From Jongsikchunia kroppenstedtii DSM 45133 (GTDB taxonomy: Bacteria; Actinomycetota; Actinomycetes; Mycobacteriales; Mycobacteriaceae): a DNA stretch of 64,000 nt. Positions 41,515-50,190 of the stretch are shown here, piece by piece. The stretch's first letter is position 1, and each line of letters begins with the position of its first letter. The translations under genes were made by a program, and so were the position numbers. The notes below the pieces were generated by a model. The model saw only the letters and a list, made by a program, of their open reading frames with translations. It made no database searches and was not told the origin of the DNA. The DNA lies in assembly GCF_000380485.1 (NCBI RefSeq), contig NZ_AQYG01000047.1, positions 1 through 64,000 on the forward strand. The letters are read 5' to 3'.

Positions 41515-42525
41515 ATGGCCCGCCCGACTGCTCGTGTGCTGACCCTCCTGGAGCTCCTCCAGGCCGGGGGAACCCAGTCGGTCGCAACGCTCTCCACGCG
41601 ATTGGGCGTCGACGAACGAACCGTGCGCCGCTATGTCACGCAGCTGGTCGAGATGGGGGTCCCGGTCGAGTCGATCCGGGGTCGACACGGCGGATACCGA
41701 GTCGCGCCTGGCTACCGAATGCCGCCGCTGATGCTGACCGACGAGGAGGCCCTCACACTGCTTTTAGGGCTGGCCGTCGGCCGCCGTAGCGGCGGGTTGC
41801 CGATCGACGACGAGACCGTGGAAGACGCCATTAGCAAGCTGCGGCGCGTGCTCCCACAGGGAACGGCGGCGCGGTTGGACGCGCTGCTGTTTTCCGCGGA
41901 CCTGTCACTCCTCGGCCCGTCGGACCGTTCGGCGCAGGCCACCGGTGACACCGATCCGAACGTGCTAATGATCGTCGCCGAAGCGGCGCGCGATCGTCAC
42001 CCCGTTGAGATCGGCTACACCCGCCACGGCGGACAAGCCAGTCAGCGCACGATCCTCCCGTACGGCATTGTCGCCCGCTCCGGCCGCTGGTACGTCACGG
42101 GCCACGAGTCGCGCACCGGTGAGGTCCGGACGTTCCGCGTCGATCGGATCAGCAACCCCGTCGCGTTGCCTGGCTCGTTCAACCTGCCCGCCGGCTTCGA
42201 CGTGAGGGCAGCAGTGTTGGCAAGCCTGGCTGCCACACCGTGGCGTTATCAGGTCTCGGTCCGCGTCGCCGGCACCGTCAACGAGCTGCGCCTGCAGGTA
42301 CCCGCCGGGCTGGCAACGCTGGAGCCGGCCTCGTCCGACAACACGGAGCCGTGGACCCGCGTACGCCTGCGCGCTGAGCGGCTCGACTGGGTGGCCCCGT
42401 ACTTCGCCGGGCTCGGCCGCGACCTCGTCATCGAAGAACCGAGCGAACTCCGGGAGCAGACCCGGGTTCTCGCCGAACGCCTGCTTGCTGCATGCGAGGA
42501 CACTGCAAGCCAGCCCGCCACGTAG
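41515..42525 (+). CDS. HTH-WYL family transcriptional regulator
   Basis: A 336-residue regulator. The N-terminal winged helix (LLELLQAGGTQSVATLSTRLGVDERTVRRYVTQL) is DeoR-like. The middle holds the WYL ligand-binding domain with the R-x-W-Y-V-T-G core (ARSGRWYVTGHESRTGEVRTFRVDRI), and a WCX-like C terminus follows. WYL domains bind nucleic acids or nucleotides and act in stress or defence control. It probably controls its divergent neighbour. The ATG at 41515 is the first in the frame. Confidence 0.93.
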   Translation: MARPTARVLTLLELLQAGGTQSVATLSTRLGVDERTVRRYVTQLVEMGVPVESIRGRHGGYRVAPGYRMPPLMLTDEEALTLLLGLAVGRRSGGLPIDDETVEDAISKLRRVLPQGTAARLDALLFSADLSLLGPSDRSAQATGDTDPNVLMIVAEAARDRHPVEIGYTRHGGQASQRTILPYGIVARSGRWYVTGHESRTGEVRTFRVDRISNPVALPGSFNLPAGFDVRAAVLASLAATPWRYQVSVRVAGTVNELRLQVPAGLATLEPASSDNTEPWTRVRLRAERLDWVAPYFAGLGRDLVIEEPSELREQTRVLAERLLAACEDTASQPAT

Positions 42526-42589
42526 CCCGGCACCGGATCGGCTGCCATGGCGTCTGACCGGCCGTCAACAACCTCTTGGCCAGCAACAG

Positions 42590-42793
42590 CTAGTCGTTGG
42601 ACACGTGGTAGAGATCCTGTTCAAACTCGGCTCTGGCGGCTCGTCCGATGGCGTCGCCGAGTATACGTTGAACACGTCCGCGCTCAGCCAACCTGCGCCG
42701 GCGAACAAGCTTCCCGATGAACTGTTTGCAACGGCCCTTCGTGGTCTCCGACACGGCTCTGATCCCGTCGGTGGTCGCGTTGCGTTCAGTCAT
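42590..42793 (-). CDS. CsbD-like small stress protein
   Basis: A 67-residue protein from the ATG at 42793 (AAAGGAA upstream). The middle RAVSETTKGRCKQFIGKLVRRRRLAERGRVQRILGDAIG follows the CsbD pattern of K-G-x-x-K-x-x-x-G-K...L..x-G-x-x-x-x-x-x-G-x, although it is unusually arginine-rich. CsbD proteins are induced by general stress in many bacteria and have no known biochemical activity. It opens the stress-type region that runs to 50 kb. Moderate certainty because the match is loose. Confidence 0.55.
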   Translation of the reverse strand: MTERNATTDGIRAVSETTKGRCKQFIGKLVRRRRLAERGRVQRILGDAIGRAARAEFEQDLYHVSND

Positions 42794-43129
42794 GCGTGAT
42801 TGTTCCTTTCGCCGGGTCGGCCAACGGTGTTGCACCATCTAGTCTTTCGCTTTCCACAAGAAGAGACTGTCAAACATCAGGCGCTACGTCAGCCACTCAT
42901 TTTTCGATGTGGCCGGCGCGGCACTTGCGCGATCGATCCCCTACGGCGGTTCGGTGCGGACACTCGGTCGTCGGGTTGGCGCGACGGGACCAGCCATTTC
43001 CTGAAACAAGATATCCACGCCCCAGAACCACTGGCACTCTCCCGGACCGAGTGCTAATCTCAATGTCGCACAGTGAATGTCACGCTGCCTACCAAGGTGG
43101 TTGGGCAGCCTTAACGAGGAGGTGTAGCT
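42794..43129. other. 336-bp promoter region between CsbD-like and hsp20 genes
   Basis: No gene. It contains the CIRCE element at 43031-43057 and the GAGGAGGT ribosome binding site of hsp20 at about 43117-43124. Nothing else was recognised. Confidence 0.6.
43031..43057. promoter_or_regulatory. CIRCE element (HrcA operator)
   Basis: CTGGCACTC, nine bases, GAGTGCTAA matches the CIRCE consensus TTAGCACTC-N9-GAGTGCTAA at 16 of 18 positions. It lies 73 bp upstream of the hsp20 start, so this chaperone is probably repressed by HrcA and released by heat. Confidence 0.85.
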
Positions 43130-43582
43130 GTGCTTCGTTTTGATCCTTTTGCCGATGTCGACTCCTTGGCTCGTAGCATGCTCGCCGGGCAAGCAGCTGG
43201 ATCTCTGCGAGCTCCCCGGTTCATGCCGATGGACCTCTACAAAGTCGACGACCACTATGTCCTGACGGCAGATCTGCCCGGTGCCGATCCGGGATCGATC
43301 GACGTGAACGTCGAAAACGGGGTCTTGACCCTTGCGGCACAACGCACGTCGCCTTCGGACGAGGGCGTTCAGTGGCTCGCCAATGAACGCCAGGCCGGCT
43401 CGTTCCGGCGTCAGATCACCTTGGGTGACAGCATCGACCCGGGAAACATCGGCGCCCACTATGACAACGGGGTCTTGACCGTCACCATCCCGTTGGCGGC
43501 GCACGCACGGCCACACAAGGTGTCCGTCGAGCACCGTGATCGGCAGCGTGAGATATCCACTGCCAGAAAAGATACCGGCTAG
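43130..43582 (+). CDS. hsp20: Hsp20/alpha-crystallin family small heat-shock protein
   Basis: A 150-residue ATP-independent chaperone that binds unfolding proteins. Residues about 35-125 hold the alpha-crystallin domain (MDLYKVDDHYVLTADLPGADPGSIDVNVENGVLTLAAQR, then FRRQITLGDSIDPGNIGAHYDNGVLTVTIPL). The G-V-L-T-V-T-I-P motif near the end is diagnostic. It starts at the GTG at 43130 after GAGGAGGT. It is related to Hsp18 of mycobacteria. A CIRCE element lies upstream and a long hairpin downstream. Confidence 0.94.
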   Translation: MLRFDPFADVDSLARSMLAGQAAGSLRAPRFMPMDLYKVDDHYVLTADLPGADPGSIDVNVENGVLTLAAQRTSPSDEGVQWLANERQAGSFRRQITLGDSIDPGNIGAHYDNGVLTVTIPLAAHARPHKVSVEHRDRQREISTARKDTG

Positions 43583-43598
43583 TCGCTGATGCACGCCG

Positions 43599-43643
43599 AC
43601 AACACTCACGGAGCGCGCTCGACCGATGCCCCGTGAGTGTTGT
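43599..43643 (+). terminator. 13-bp stem hairpin after hsp20
   Basis: ACAACACTCACGG (43599-43611) and CCGTGAGTGTTGT (43631-43643) are perfect inverted copies around 19 nt, 17 bp after the hsp20 stop. There is no T-run. A terminator or RNA-stabilising element are both possible. Confidence 0.5.
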
Positions 43644-43692
43644 TGGCCTGCTTGGCGTTTGTTGTCCTTCCGCGGAATGAGAGGAGCATGCG

Positions 43693-43863
43693 ATGCCGAC
43701 CGATGAAGAGCGAGCCGTTCCTGAGGCTGATATTGCCGACGTGATCGAGCAGCAGATCGAAGCCGACCGTGACGACGGTGAAGACGAATACCCGCATCTC
43801 GATCCCGCATCCGACATCCCCGATGCGCCTCCGGACGATGGCCCGATCCGGCATCGTGCGTAG
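43693..43863 (+). CDS. acidic small hypothetical protein
   Basis: A 56-residue frame from the ATG at 43693 with GAGGAG seven bases upstream, ending in TAG at 43861-43863. The sequence is strongly acidic (DIADVIEQQIEADRDDGEDEYPHLDPASDIPDAPPDDG, in parts), likely disordered. It is a small protein of the sort found between stress genes in mycobacteria. No family recognised; the ribosome binding site and codon pattern support it being real. Confidence 0.6.
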   Translation: MPTDEERAVPEADIADVIEQQIEADRDDGEDEYPHLDPASDIPDAPPDDGPIRHRA

Positions 43864-43907
43864 CGAAGCACGGCAACCATGAGATGGTGCCGGGGAGGGC
43901 ATCAATC

Positions 43908-44396
43908 ATGAGTGACGCATTCGACGACTTCGTCGACATGCTCGACTATCCGATGTTCGTCGTGACGACGCGGGCCGGCGATGATCTCGCGGGGTGCCTG
44001 GTCGGCTTCGCGACGCAGGCCAGTATCGACCCGCCGACATTCCTGGTCGGCGTCTCGATCGACAACCACACGTACGACGTGGCGCGCCGGGCCACGCACC
44101 TCGCCGTACATGCGTTGTCAGCCGAGCAGATCGAGCTTGCCCGACTCTTCGGCGGCGAGACCGGCGATGCCGTCGACAAATTCACCCGTTGCGCCTGGCA
44201 TCGCGGGCCCGAGGGGCTGCCGATTCTCGACAACGTGAGCGGTTGGTTCGCCGGCGCGGTCCGCGACCGCTTCGCGATGGGCGACCACATCGGGCACCTC
44301 CTCGCTCCCATCGCCGGCGAGACCTCGACACGGGCGGACCGGCTGCTGTCGTTCGCCGATGTCCGAAGGCTTCAGCCTGGTCACGGCCGTTCGTGA
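43908..44396 (+). CDS. flavin reductase-like domain protein
   Basis: A 162-residue split-barrel FMN-binding protein from the ATG at 43908. The pattern MLDYPMFVVTTRAGDDLAGCLVGFATQASIDPPTFLVGVS and FAGAVRDRFAMGDHIGHLLAPIAGE is that of the flavin reductase family (PF01613), where the first strand and ASxDPP loop bind FMN. It might reduce flavin or act as a small oxidoreductase. Codons upstream of 43908 are not conserved. Within the stress cluster; substrate unknown. Confidence 0.87.
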   Translation: MSDAFDDFVDMLDYPMFVVTTRAGDDLAGCLVGFATQASIDPPTFLVGVSIDNHTYDVARRATHLAVHALSAEQIELARLFGGETGDAVDKFTRCAWHRGPEGLPILDNVSGWFAGAVRDRFAMGDHIGHLLAPIAGETSTRADRLLSFADVRRLQPGHGRS

Positions 44397-44468
44397 TTGG
44401 ATTGCCGCCGCATTGGGTATGAGCGATAACCGGGGACAACCCCCGGCGGAGCGAAGAAAGGACCCGAT

Positions 44469-44738
44469 ATGCCGCAGCGAAGCCCCGGACCAAGCGTCAA
44501 GGACAAGAAGCTCTACGAGGATCTGCGTGATCGCGGCGATTCCAAGCAAAAGGCTGCACGGATCGCCAACGCGGCCGCGAACTCCGGCCGTAGCGCGGTA
44601 GGTCGGCGCGGCGGGTCTTCGCCGGCATATGAGGACTGGACAGTGACAGATCTCCGCAAGCGTGCTCGAGAGCTGGGCATTTCCGGACGTTCATCGATGA
44701 AGAAGAGCGACCTGATCGACGCCCTCCGCAATCACTGA
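44469..44738 (+). CDS. DUF7218/Rho-N-terminal-domain small protein
   Basis: An 89-residue protein. The N-terminal half SVKDKKLYEDLRDRGDSKQKAARIANAAANSGRSAVGRRGG is the DUF7218-type basic motif, and the C-terminal half WTVTDLRKRARELGISGRSSMKKSDLIDALRNH is a Rho N-terminal/SAP-like helical domain that binds nucleic acids. Such small proteins are widespread in actinobacterial stress clusters. AAAGGA precedes the ATG. Likely a DNA- or RNA-binding stress protein; no activity known. Confidence 0.85.
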   Translation: MPQRSPGPSVKDKKLYEDLRDRGDSKQKAARIANAAANSGRSAVGRRGGSSPAYEDWTVTDLRKRARELGISGRSSMKKSDLIDALRNH

Positions 44739-44809
44739 GCACCTTTACCCATCATCGGCCGACCCTCCGTCGTGGACGCGAGGGTCAGCCCTGTGCAGAA
44801 GGGATTCAC

Positions 44810-45685
44810 ATGATCCGCCATGTCGCACGACCGCTACTTGGATCGATCTTCGTGTACTCCGGCTATCAGGCACTCGTCCATCCACAGCCCGTGGCCGAAG
44901 CCGCCGAGCCGCTGATCGACACGGCAAGCGATATCGCGCAGTCGGTCTCGACCCGCTCGGTGTCGGAACCGCAGAGCGCCCCGCCCGGACAAGGCGTGGA
45001 CAACCACGCGCAAGGGGCGAACAAGCAAGCGCTTGCCCGCGCGTATGGCGGCGTTCAGCTGGGTGCTGGGCTGATGCTCGCCACCGGCCGCTTCCCGCGC
45101 CCGGCATCTCTTGTCCTCGCGGGCTCGCTGGTACCCGCCACCGCCACCCACTCGTTCTGGAATGAGGCAGACCCGGCCGCCCGCCAAGATCAGACGGTCC
45201 ATTTCCTCAAGAACCTCTCCCTGATGGGCGGCCTGCTGATCGCCGGCTTTGATACGGAGGGCAAGCCTGGGGTGATGTGGCGCGCCCGGCGGGCCGCCAC
45301 ACGCGTATCCGATCAGGCGACGCGCATTTCTGGCGGATCCGACGACAAGCCGATCGCTCAGTACGCCGAGACCGCGAAAAGCGCTGCGGCGCACACCGTC
45401 GAGCACCTGGACGACGCAGCGACGGTCGTCGGCGAGAAGCTATCGGATGCCGTGGACCGGGCGAAGCCGGTGCTGTCCAAGACTGCGGCGCAGGCCTCGG
45501 ACGCGGCGGCCGAGATCGGGTCGGCCGTGGGCCGAAATCTCCGGGAGTTACAAGCGGAGGCTCCACAGCTGGCCTCCGGGGCCGAACGAACCGCCCGTCG
45601 GACCGCACGGAAGGCCCGCCGCCAGACTCGTCGCCACGCAGCGAACCTGCGGGACAAGGCAGACGCACTGCGCACCGCTGACTGA
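44810..45685 (+). CDS. DoxX family membrane protein with long helical tail
   Basis: A 291-residue protein. The first 150 residues have the DoxX plan of four helices (RPLLGSIFVYSGYQALVHP, QLGAGLMLATGRFPRPASLVLAGSLVPATATHSFWNE, LKNLSLMGGLLIAGF). A long region rich in Ala, Lys, Arg and Glu follows (about 160-290), probably coiled coil and amphipathic, ending in RRQTRRHAANLRDKADALRTAD. DoxX proteins are linked to respiration and oxidative stress. GAAGGG precedes the ATG at 44810. It converges on dps across a strong hairpin. Confidence 0.88.
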   Translation: MIRHVARPLLGSIFVYSGYQALVHPQPVAEAAEPLIDTASDIAQSVSTRSVSEPQSAPPGQGVDNHAQGANKQALARAYGGVQLGAGLMLATGRFPRPASLVLAGSLVPATATHSFWNEADPAARQDQTVHFLKNLSLMGGLLIAGFDTEGKPGVMWRARRAATRVSDQATRISGGSDDKPIAQYAETAKSAAAHTVEHLDDAATVVGEKLSDAVDRAKPVLSKTAAQASDAAAEIGSAVGRNLRELQAEAPQLASGAERTARRTARKARRQTRRHAANLRDKADALRTAD

Positions 45686-45706
45686 AGAAAGTGGGTGCTA
45701 ACTGAA

Positions 45707-45737
45707 GGGGGCCGCTGGCTATAAGCCAGCGGCCCCC
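45707..45737. terminator. bidirectional hairpin between doxX and dps
   Basis: A 14-bp perfect stem, GGGGGCCGCTGGCT / AGCCAGCGGCCCCC, with a 3-nt ATA loop, lies in the 69-bp gap between convergent genes. It lacks a U-tract, as is common in actinobacteria. It is the most stable hairpin I noticed and very probably terminates both transcripts. Confidence 0.85.
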
Positions 45738-45754
45738 ACGCAACGATCATCCGA

Positions 45755-46357
45755 TCAGCGGTGCGCGACCGGCGAATCCATTGCGCCGGCGCGTTCCGCT
45801 GCGGAGCGCTCGGTGTGAGCGCCCGCCGTGCTCAGCGATCCCGCTGCGTCTTCGAGATGTGCCCGCACGAACCAGTGCGCCTGCTCGAGCTCTCGGCAGT
45901 GGCCGATCAGCATGTCCTGCGTCACGGGGTCGGCGGTCTCGGTGTCGGCGATCGCGTGCCGATGGGCATCGATCACACCCGCATACACCACATCGAGCGC
46001 CCCCATGTGGTCGATCGCGTTCGCCCGCCGCAGGTCGTAATCATCCCAGGTGCGTTGGGCGACAAGTGCTCCGGGCGTTCCTACTGGCGATCCGCCGAGT
46101 GCGGCGATGCGTTCGGCCGTCTCATCGATCATCGATCGCACGGTCTCCACCTGCGGATCGAGCATCGTGTGGACGGCGACGAAATGGGTGCCGACCACGT
46201 TCCAGTGCACGTGCTTCAGAGTCAGTGCCAGATCGTTGAGCGCGTTGAGCCGATCCTGCAGTATCGCGATGACCGTGCCGGCATCGCCGACGGCAACACC
46301 GGGCACGCTGAAATAGATGGGGCTCGTTGCGGTTCCGCTTGCATGGGTCGCAGTCAT
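45755..46357 (-). CDS. dps: Dps family DNA-binding/ferritin-like protein
   Basis: A 200-residue ferritin-fold protein that mineralises iron, consuming H2O2, and binds DNA. LALTLKHVHWNVVGTHFVAVHTMLDPQVETVRSMIDETAERIAALGG holds the ferroxidase ligands H (HW) and D/E (VRSMIDETAERI). The tail HTERSAAERAGAM may bind DNA. The N terminus has about 25 extra residues. AGGAGG lies 11 bp before the ATG at 46357. Confidence 0.93.
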   Translation of the reverse strand: MTATHASGTATSPIYFSVPGVAVGDAGTVIAILQDRLNALNDLALTLKHVHWNVVGTHFVAVHTMLDPQVETVRSMIDETAERIAALGGSPVGTPGALVAQRTWDDYDLRRANAIDHMGALDVVYAGVIDAHRHAIADTETADPVTQDMLIGHCRELEQAHWFVRAHLEDAAGSLSTAGAHTERSAAERAGAMDSPVAHR

Positions 46358-46428
46358 CGTCTTGTCATCCTCCTGGTTCCTTCACTGTTGTTGACGTTGC
46401 GGTCACCGAAGTGGTCCGCCGATCACGA

Positions 46429-47007
46429 TCACGATCCCGGCACCTGCCGACCGGCTTCGGTGAGTTCATCGGTAAGGGCCGAACAGAATCCCGGCAGATC
46501 GTCAGGTCCGCGACTTGTGATCAAGGTGTTGTTGCCGTGCCGGCACACGACCACCGGCTCATCAGTCCACTGTCCGCCGGCGTTGACGATGTCCGTCCGC
46601 AGGCTGTGCCACGAAGTCAAAGTCCGGCCCGGCAGCACGTCGGCCTCGACCAGCGTCCACGGTCCATGACAGATGGCCGCCACCGGACTGCCGAGTTCGA
46701 AGAACCTGCGCGCGAAGTCGACGGCAGGTTTATGCGTGCGGAGCTGGTCCGAATTCGCCACACCGCCCGGTATCACCAGCGCGGCGAAATCGGCAGCATC
46801 GACGTCATCGACCACGTGGTCGACGATGAATTCCTCTGCCGGGTCGAGATGTTCGAATGCCTGAACCGGCCCGGGGGTCGTCGCGACCAGAGTCGGCCGT
46901 AGTCCGGTTTCCTTGATCGCTTGCCATGGCTCAGTGAGCTCGACCTGCTCGATTCCCTCGGCTGCCACAAGGAAGGCAACCTTGTCACGTGTGGTGGTCT
47001 CCGGCAT
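46429..47007 (-). CDS. DJ-1/PfpI family protein
   Basis: A 192-residue single-domain protein of the DJ-1/PfpI superfamily. The nucleophile elbow is VAAICHGPWTLVEAD (Cys), with an upstream E in EQVELTEPW and LVIPGGVANSDQLR. This is the intracellular-protease-like type (YhbO/PfpI), which is induced by stress and acts as a deglycase or peptidase in relatives. The ATG at 47007 has AGAGGA. Near dps and hemerythrin, so a role under oxidative or carbonyl stress is plausible. Confidence 0.92.
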   Translation of the reverse strand: MPETTTRDKVAFLVAAEGIEQVELTEPWQAIKETGLRPTLVATTPGPVQAFEHLDPAEEFIVDHVVDDVDAADFAALVIPGGVANSDQLRTHKPAVDFARRFFELGSPVAAICHGPWTLVEADVLPGRTLTSWHSLRTDIVNAGGQWTDEPVVVCRHGNNTLITSRGPDDLPGFCSALTDELTEAGRQVPGS

Positions 47008-47196
47008 ATGTCGTCATCCTCTCGCTCGGCGATCGACGGACGTCTGTTCCATGGTGACTACCCCGCATGTGCGGCACTGAAACCTGTGGTGCACTCGGCG
47101 AGCCGACCGATGCCAGCTCGAGGTTTCAAACCCGACGTTGGGTGGTACAAGCCCGTCGGGCTGTTGATCAACCCATCCAACGAGAAGGACTGGCAG

Positions 47197-47766
47197 ATGA
47201 CCCTCGCACAACACTCGACATCGAACGACGTGATTCAGCTGCTCGAAGCACAACACCTAGAGATCAAGCGGCTCTTCGCGGCAGCGCTGGACAGCCGGGC
47301 CGAGGAGCGGGAACGTGCGTTCTTCGAACTTCGCCGACTACTCGCAGTGCATGAGTCCGCCGAAGAAGAGCTCATCCATCCGCAGGCCCGATCCATGCTC
47401 AGTGACGGCAGCGCCATCGTCGACGAGCGCCTTGATGAGGAGCAGTCGGCAAAACAGATGCTGACCGAGCTGGAAGACCTTTCCGTCGACTCCGTCGAAT
47501 TCACGACAAAGCTCAGCGCGTTGCGCGACGCGGTGGTCGAGCACGCCGAGCATGAGGAGCACGACGAATTCAATGTGCTGCGAGCCGAATTTCCGCAAGC
47601 AGATGCCGAACGACTGGCCAACGCGGTGGCGCTCGCCGAATCGATCGCGCCGACGCGCCCGCATCCGGACGTGAACACACCGAGCGAGAACATCCTGATC
47701 GGCCCGTTCGCGGCGATGCTCGACCGGGCGCGCGACGCGATCAATGGCCCCAGCCGGCAGACCTGA
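47197..47766 (+). CDS. hemerythrin HHE-domain protein
   Basis: The protein is 189 residues from the ATG at 47197, with AGAAGGA at the right distance. The histidines and acids of the diiron-binding four-helix bundle are visible: LLEAQHLEIKRLF, VHESAEEELIHPQ, and VVEHAEHEEHDEFNVLR. Hemerythrins bind O2, NO or iron in bacteria and respond to peroxide in mycobacteria. Upstream codons to 46921 are not protein-like. The phosphoketolase gene begins 6 bp downstream, so both are likely co-transcribed. Confidence 0.9.
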   Translation: MTLAQHSTSNDVIQLLEAQHLEIKRLFAAALDSRAEERERAFFELRRLLAVHESAEEELIHPQARSMLSDGSAIVDERLDEEQSAKQMLTELEDLSVDSVEFTTKLSALRDAVVEHAEHEEHDEFNVLRAEFPQADAERLANAVALAESIAPTRPHPDVNTPSENILIGPFAAMLDRARDAINGPSRQT

Positions 47767-47772
47767 ACGTCG

Positions 47773-50157
47773 ATGACCGACGAGGAGACGATCGCGCCCA
47801 CCTCGTATGCGTTGGGCGCCGCGTCCGGTCCGCTCGATGTGGATGAGCTGGCGCGCCTTGACGCCTGGTGGCGGGCCGCAAACTATTTGTCCGTCGGTCA
47901 GATCTATCTGCTCGACAACCCATTGCTGACCGAACCCCTTTGCGCCGAGCACATCAAGCCCCGGCTTCTGGGACACTTCGGCACCGTACCGGGCCTCAAT
48001 CTGGTGTGGGCGCATGCGAATCGCCAGATTCTGCGTCGGGATCTGAACGCCCTGTTCATCGCCGGCCCCGGGCACGGCGGCCCCGGCCCCAACGCCTGCG
48101 CCTGGCTCGAAGGCACGTACAGTGAGTTGCACAGCCGAATCCGGCGCGATGCCGCGGGCATGCGAGAGCTGTTCGCGCAGTTTTCGTTCCCGGGCGGCGT
48201 CCCGAGCCACTGCGCTCCCGAGACGCCCGGATCGATCCATGAGGGCGGCGAACTCGGCTACTCACTGCTCCACGCATATGGTGCGGCGCTGGACAATCCG
48301 GACCTCACCGTGTTTGCGGTCATCGGCGACGGCGAGGCGGAGACGGCGTCGTTGGCCACCTCATGGCACGTCGGCAAGCTCATGGACCCGCAGCGCGACG
48401 GCACCGTGTTGCCGATTCTCGCGCTCAACGGCTACAAGATCGCCAATCCCACCGTGCTCGCGCGGATCCCCGAGTCGGAGTTGGACACGCTGCTGCGCGG
48501 CTACGGATACGAACCGCATTTCGTGAGCGGCGATGATCCGGCCTCCGTCCATCAGGACCTCAGCGCCGCGATGGACGCCTGCTTGGACTCCGCCGTCCAG
48601 GGGCGCACCGCCAACCCGCTTCGCGCTCCGCACCCGATGATCGTGCTGCGGACCCCGAAAGGGTGGACCGGTCCGCCAGAGGTCGACGGCAAGCCGGTCG
48701 CGGGAACCTTTCGGGCACACCAGGTCCCACTCCCCGGCGTTCGCGAAGATCCACGGCACCGCGACGTGCTGGAGCAGTGGCTGCGGTCCTATCGGCCCGA
48801 GGAACTGTTCGACGAAAACGGGGCCCCGGTCCCAGAGGTCCTGGCAGTGTGCCCGGACGGCGACAAGCGGATGAGCGCCGCGCCGGCCAGCAACGGCGGT
48901 GCGCTGCTCCGCGATCTGCGGCTACCGCAGTGGCGCGACTACGGCGTACCGGTCGGTGCCGCCGGCACGACGCGACACGAGGCCACCCGGGTGCTCGGCG
49001 AGTGGCTGCGCGATGTCACGAGTGCCAATCCGGACAACTATCTGACCTTTGCGCCGGACGAGCTGGCCAGCAATCGCCTCGACGCCATCCTGGAGGTCAC
49101 CGGGCGTCGATGGCGCGAGTGGTCGAACGACGCGGACGTCGGGTTGGATCCGCAGGGCCGCGTCATCGAATTCTTGTCGGAGAACGTCTGCCAAGGACTC
49201 CTCGAGGGATACCTGCTGACCGGCCGGCACGGCGTGTTCACGTGCTATGAGGCGTTTATTCACATCGTGGACGCGATGTTCAATCAGCATGCGAAATGGC
49301 TCGACGCGAGCAGTCGGTTGCCCTGGCGCCGACCGATCGCGAGTCTCAATTACGTTCTGTCATCACATGTCTGGCGTCAGGACCACAACGGCTTCACACA
49401 TCAGGACCCGGGTTTCCTCGATGTGGTGCTGAACAAGAAGGCGAAGATCGTCCGGGTGTATCTGCCCCCGGATACGAACACGCTGCTCGCCACGATGCAT
49501 CACGTCATGGGGACCCGCAACCGGGTGAATGTGGTCGTTGCCGGCAAACAGCCCCAGGCCGATTGGCTGTCTGTCGAGGACGCGGCCGTGCACTGCGCAC
49601 GCGGCATCGGGATCTGGGACTGGGCCGGCTCCGACAACACGACCGGCTCGCTCCCGGATGTGGTGCTCGGCTGTGCCGGTGATGTCCCGACGGCGGAGAC
49701 CGTCGCGGCGAGCGCGATCCTGCGGTCCCGGTTGCCCGATCTGAAGGTTCGAGTGATCAATGTCGTCGATCTGATGCGTCTGCAGCCGACTGATGTGCAC
49801 CCGCACGGGTTGGGCGACGCGGAATTCGACTCGCTGTTCACTCGAGATCGGCCGGTGGTCTTCGCGTTCCACGGCTACCCCTGGCTCATCCACCGACTGA
49901 CCTATCGACGGCACAACCACGACCAGTTCCATGTCCGCGGCTACCAGGAAAACGGAACCACCACAACACCATTCGACATGGTGATGCTGAATGGCCTGGA
50001 CCGTTTCCATCTGGTGATGGATGTGATCGATCGGGTGCCCGGACTGCGCGAGCGTGCCGCCGATGTCCGTCAAGACATGGTCGATGCGCGCATTCGAGCA
50101 CGGGCATGGACACGCGAGCATGGCGATGACCTGCCGGAGATCGCCGACTGGCCGTGA
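47773..50157 (+). CDS. xfp: xylulose-5-phosphate/fructose-6-phosphate phosphoketolase
   Basis: The enzyme cleaves xylulose 5-phosphate (and fructose 6-phosphate) with phosphate to acetyl phosphate plus glyceraldehyde 3-phosphate (or erythrose 4-phosphate), using thiamine diphosphate. The 794-residue protein has the full length. Motifs include [49 protein letters not shown], the ThDP/Mg site [15 protein letters not shown]...NGYKIANPT, and the C-terminal [40 protein letters not shown] region (read in parts). In a mycolic-type actinomycete it gives a shortcut to acetyl phosphate, often induced at low oxygen or in stationary phase. Confidence 0.96.
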   Translation: MTDEETIAPTSYALGAASGPLDVDELARLDAWWRAANYLSVGQIYLLDNPLLTEPLCAEHIKPRLLGHFGTVPGLNLVWAHANRQILRRDLNALFIAGPGHGGPGPNACAWLEGTYSELHSRIRRDAAGMRELFAQFSFPGGVPSHCAPETPGSIHEGGELGYSLLHAYGAALDNPDLTVFAVIGDGEAETASLATSWHVGKLMDPQRDGTVLPILALNGYKIANPTVLARIPESELDTLLRGYGYEPHFVSGDDPASVHQDLSAAMDACLDSAVQGRTANPLRAPHPMIVLRTPKGWTGPPEVDGKPVAGTFRAHQVPLPGVREDPRHRDVLEQWLRSYRPEELFDENGAPVPEVLAVCPDGDKRMSAAPASNGGALLRDLRLPQWRDYGVPVGAAGTTRHEATRVLGEWLRDVTSANPDNYLTFAPDELASNRLDAILEVTGRRWREWSNDADVGLDPQGRVIEFLSENVCQGLLEGYLLTGRHGVFTCYEAFIHIVDAMFNQHAKWLDASSRLPWRRPIASLNYVLSSHVWRQDHNGFTHQDPGFLDVVLNKKAKIVRVYLPPDTNTLLATMHHVMGTRNRVNVVVAGKQPQADWLSVEDAAVHCARGIGIWDWAGSDNTTGSLPDVVLGCAGDVPTAETVAASAILRSRLPDLKVRVINVVDLMRLQPTDVHPHGLGDAEFDSLFTRDRPVVFAFHGYPWLIHRLTYRRHNHDQFHVRGYQENGTTTTPFDMVMLNGLDRFHLVMDVIDRVPGLRERAADVRQDMVDARIRARAWTREHGDDLPEIADWP

Positions 50158-50190
50158 CGACGTCGTAGGCGTCAGACAGCCAAATATCCT

